A stretch of 6,127 nt of DNA from contig JAPLMG010000280.1 of the NCBI GenBank assembly GCA_026387165.1, forward strand, positions 1 through 6,127. The letters run 5' to 3'. Origin of the DNA: Candidatus Omnitrophota bacterium (GTDB lineage: Bacteria > Omnitrophota > Gorgyraeia > 2-01-FULL-45-10). The notes under the pieces were generated by a model. It saw nothing but the letters and a program-made list of their open reading frames with translations. It was not told where the DNA came from and did no database searches. The translations under genes were made by a program, and so were the position numbers. Positions 4,667 to 6,127 of the stretch are shown piece after piece. How positions within the stretch are numbered: the first letter of the stretch is position 1; the number at the start of each line of letters is the position of its first letter.

Positions 4667-5794
4667 ATGAAGACAATCGAGTTGTCGTTTAAGGTAAAAA
4701 AACCCATCCTGGCTTGCGGCGCGGATCTGAAGGGGGCGTTTGCGCTTGCTAAGGACGATAAGGCGTATCTGTTTGACGGATTCGGCGATCTTTCGGATCT
4801 CGATAATCTCACCAGGTATGAAAAAGCGGTAAGCATAGCGGAGAAGAAGCTTAATATCAGGCCGCAGATCGTCGCGTGCGATCCGCATCCGGACTATTTC
4901 TCAACCCGGTTCGCAGTGAAAAATAAAAATAGTAAAAATAGGGACACATCCCATTTTTCCGGTAGGACGGCAAATAAAAAAATGGGATGTGTCCCTATTT
5001 TTAAGGTGCAGCATCACGAGGCGCATATCGCCAGCGCCATCGTTGATAATAATATCGAGGGCGACGTATTGGGAGTGGCGTTTGACGGAACGGGCTACGG
5101 CATCGACAGTAATATCTGGGGCGGCGAATTCTTTATCGGGGGCCTGAAGAATCTTAAAAGGGTGGCGCATCTTGACTATATACCAATGCCGGGAGGTGAT
5201 ATGGCTATAAAAGAGCCGTGGCGCATGGCGGCCAGTTATTTATATGCGGCACTTGGAGAGAACTTTCTGAAATTAAAGACAGATTTTGTAAAGAGTATTG
5301 ATAAGAAAAGATGGATGGCATTAAGGGGTATGATCGATAAGAATATAAATTCGCCTCTTACGTCGAGCATGGGAAGATTTTTCGACGCGGCAGGCAGCAT
5401 GATCCTGAATAAAGAAAGAGCAAATTTTGAGGCGGAATTACCGATAGAGTTGGAAAAAATAGTTGCGATAGGTATTGAGGGTAGTTATAGCTCAGATAAT
5501 AGCGCTAATATTATAAAAGGAATAGTTCGGGATATTGAAAAAAAGGCAGCCGCTCCGGTAATATCAGCCAAATTCCACAATTCTGTAGCGGAGATGATAT
5601 TAAGCGCGGCCAGGAAGGCGAAGATAAAAAAGGTTGTATTATCAGGCGGAGTGTTCCAGAATAGATATCTGGCGGACAGAGCGGTAAATCTGCTGAATCA
5701 GAATAGTTTCAAGACATATGTTCACCGAAACGTACAGACAAATGATTCAGGTATACCGATAGGGCAGATCGCAATAGCGAACGCGAGATTATGA
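4667..5794 (+). CDS. hypF: HypF carbamoyltransferase, Kae1-like half only, with in-frame palindrome
   Basis: HypF makes the carbamoyl group that becomes the cyanide ligands of the [NiFe]-hydrogenase active site and transfers it to HypE. This 375-residue product matches only the C-terminal Kae1/TsaD-like half of HypF (normally about 750 residues): ILACGADLKGAFALA at the start, VACDPHPDYFSTRFA, the metal-binding VQHHEAHIAS (His116-His120), FDGTGYG, WGGEFF, PGGDMAIKEPWRMA, NSPLTSSMGRFFDA, SGGVFQNRYLA and the final NDSGIPIGQIAIA. The acylphosphatase, zinc-finger and YrdC-like domains are absent, and an in-frame TAA at 4640 shows they are not fused upstream. Residues 90-112 are encoded by an inserted palindromic element, right before the metal-binding histidines. 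The start at 4667 fits the domain boundary but lacks a ribosome site. HypC follows 66 bp later. Either the N-terminal half is encoded elsewhere or this is a remnant; the good conservation of the rest favours a functional split. Confidence 0.85.
   Translation: MKTIELSFKVKKPILACGADLKGAFALAKDDKAYLFDGFGDLSDLDNLTRYEKAVSIAEKKLNIRPQIVACDPHPDYFSTRFAVKNKNSKNRDTSHFSGRTANKKMGCVPIFKVQHHEAHIASAIVDNNIEGDVLGVAFDGTGYGIDSNIWGGEFFIGGLKNLKRVAHLDYIPMPGGDMAIKEPWRMAASYLYAALGENFLKLKTDFVKSIDKKRWMALRGMIDKNINSPLTSSMGRFFDAAGSMILNKERANFEAELPIELEKIVAIGIEGSYSSDNSANIIKGIVRDIEKKAAAPVISAKFHNSVAEMILSAARKAKIKKVVLSGGVFQNRYLADRAVNLLNQNSFKTYVHRNVQTNDSGIPIGQIAIANARL
4934..5002. repeat. 69-bp palindromic element inserted in frame in hypF
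   Basis: Two perfect 25-bp arms (4934-4958 and 4978-5002; core GGGACACATCCCATTTTT and its complement) flank a 19-bp spacer. The length is exactly 23 codons, so the hypF frame is kept, and the chosen frame has no stop. The left arm reads NRDTSHF and the right arm MGCVPIF; because of the symmetry, the same peptides are read on the opposite strand. Related HypF proteins go directly from the STRFA region into VQHH, so this piece looks inserted. Short A-rich duplications (aaaaat at 4919, 4925 and 4934) lie on the left flank. Palindromes of this GGGACA..TGTCCC kind are known as dispersed REP-like sequences associated with Y1-type (RAYT) transposases; that link is from general knowledge and no transposase is in the window. 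Confidence 0.88.
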
Positions 5795-5805
5795 CTTTAA
5801 TCTAT

Positions 5806-5836
5806 TACGCAATACACAATACGCAATACGCAATAC
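5806..5836. repeat. 7-bp tandem repeat (TACGCAA)n
   Basis: Four consecutive heptamers, tacgcaa, tacacaa, tacgcaa, tacgcaa, followed by a partial tac, fill most of the hypF-hypC gap. The period is the same as in the tract at 598-674 although the unit differs. Confidence 0.8.
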
Positions 5837-5860
5837 AAGATCGCTGATAGAGGTGGACGC

Positions 5861-6073
5861 ATGTGCTTAGCAGTGCCGATGAGGATAGTTGAGGTTAAGG
5901 GCGGCGAAGGGTTCGTCGAGTCGTCCGGCTTGAGGCGGAAGGCGAACTTCTCGCTCATAAAAGCGCCCAGGATAGGCGAGTACGTGCTCCTGCACGCAGG
6001 GTTTGCCATCGAGAGGGTCAAAGAGAAAGAGGCACAAAAGACACTAAGAGCGTTAAAGAGTATGTCATTCTGA
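5861..6073 (+). CDS. hypC: HypC/HypG-family [NiFe]-hydrogenase maturation chaperone
   Basis: The 70-residue product begins MCLAVPMRI, the signature of HypC. After Met removal, Cys2 is the residue that, with HypD, carries the Fe(CN)2CO unit and delivers it to the hydrogenase large subunit. The body (GEGFVESSGLRRKANFSLI, then GEYVLLHAGFAIERV) matches the small beta-barrel, including the conserved GEYVLLHAGFAI segment and the basic C-terminal helix. AGAGGTGG lies just before the ATG, with about 6 nt from GAGGT to the start. The protein is at the short end for the family, and its last three residues plus stop come from a palindromic repeat, so the original C terminus may have been altered. Its position after hypF fits a hyp operon, with hypD and hypE expected beyond the right edge. 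Generic HypC versus a hydrogenase-specific paralogue (HybG, HupF) cannot be told apart. Confidence 0.93.
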   Translation: MCLAVPMRIVEVKGGEGFVESSGLRRKANFSLIKAPRIGEYVLLHAGFAIERVKEKEAQKTLRALKSMSF

Positions 6074-6095
6074 GGCCCCGGAGGGGCCGAAGAAT
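6067..6095. repeat. palindromic repeat overlapping the hypC stop
   Basis: Outer arms attct (6067-6071) and agaat (6091-6095), a symmetrical GA/GA internal loop, then ggcccc (6074-6079) with ggggcc (6083-6088) around a gga loop. The flanks TCATTCTGAGG and CGAAGAATCT are those of a dispersed intergenic repeat I have seen described in many unrelated bacteria. No T-run follows, so it is not a standard terminator. Confidence 0.7.
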
Positions 6096-6105
6096 CTAAA
6101 GATAT

Positions 6106-6127
6106 ATGATCGAAAAACAAGGATATG
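6106..6127 (+). CDS. possible start of next gene (partial)
   Basis: ATG at 6106 opens a frame reading MIEKQGY to the right edge. There is no clear Shine-Dalgarno site, and another ATG at 6125 has CAAGGA too close before it. Seven residues do not identify it; hypD or hypE would be expected from the context, but the sequence does not show this. Confidence 0.25.

Noticed and set aside
4934..5002. CRISPR repeat or attC site
   Set aside because: There is a single palindrome inside a coding frame, with no spacer array and no integron-type core sites.
5797..6120. 107-residue minus-strand frame opposite hypC
   Set aside because: It runs through heptamer and palindromic repeats and is the complement of a well-recognised HypC.

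Overview
This window is bacterial in style: Shine-Dalgarno sites, a consensus-like extended -10 element, and short intergenic gaps filled with palindromes and heptamer repeats. All genes lie on the + strand. Nothing fixes the taxon. The mix of a pyruvoyl-type arginine decarboxylase, a stand-alone HypF catalytic half and dense small palindromic repeats would fit an uncultivated lineage such as Omnitrophota or a relative. That placement is inference and not strong.

Layout. (1) 3-590 is the C-terminal part of a ROK-family protein, cut by the left edge. (2) 591-700 is a spacer built of 7-bp repeats. (3) 701-1666 is an HtpX-like M48 membrane zinc protease with a canonical EF-hand loop near its C terminus. 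(4) 1659-2681 overlaps its end and encodes a compact MetE/UROD-superfamily methyltransferase. (5) 2694-3581 is agmatinase (SpeB). (6) 3579-3712 holds three tandem hairpins. (7) 3713-4282 is a pyruvoyl-dependent arginine decarboxylase. (8) 4283-4666 is gene-free and strongly palindromic: a roughly 210-bp multi-branched inverted repeat, then a 15-bp perfect hairpin, then a promoter-like sequence. (9) 4667-5794 is the carbamoyltransferase (Kae1-like) half of HypF, interrupted in frame by a 69-bp palindromic element. (10) 5795-5860 is another heptamer tract. (11) 5861-6073 is HypC, whose last codons and stop lie in yet another palindromic repeat. A possible next gene starts at 6106.

How the genes fit together. 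The arginine decarboxylase (arginine to agmatine) and agmatinase (agmatine to putrescine plus urea) form a complete two-step putrescine route. The MetE-like protein just upstream may supply methyl-group or methionine chemistry, but its link to polyamines is only positional. HypF and HypC belong to the [NiFe]-hydrogenase cofactor pathway (assembly of the Fe(CN)2CO centre), so a hypD/hypE or hydrogenase cluster probably continues to the right.

The most notable theme is how far small palindromic repeats reach into genes. One sits inside hypF in frame as 23 codons, one contains the speB stop codon, and one supplies the end of hypC. The in-frame insertion resembles in principle the protein-coding palindromic elements of Rickettsia. 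I see no transposase, CRISPR array, tRNA or rRNA here.
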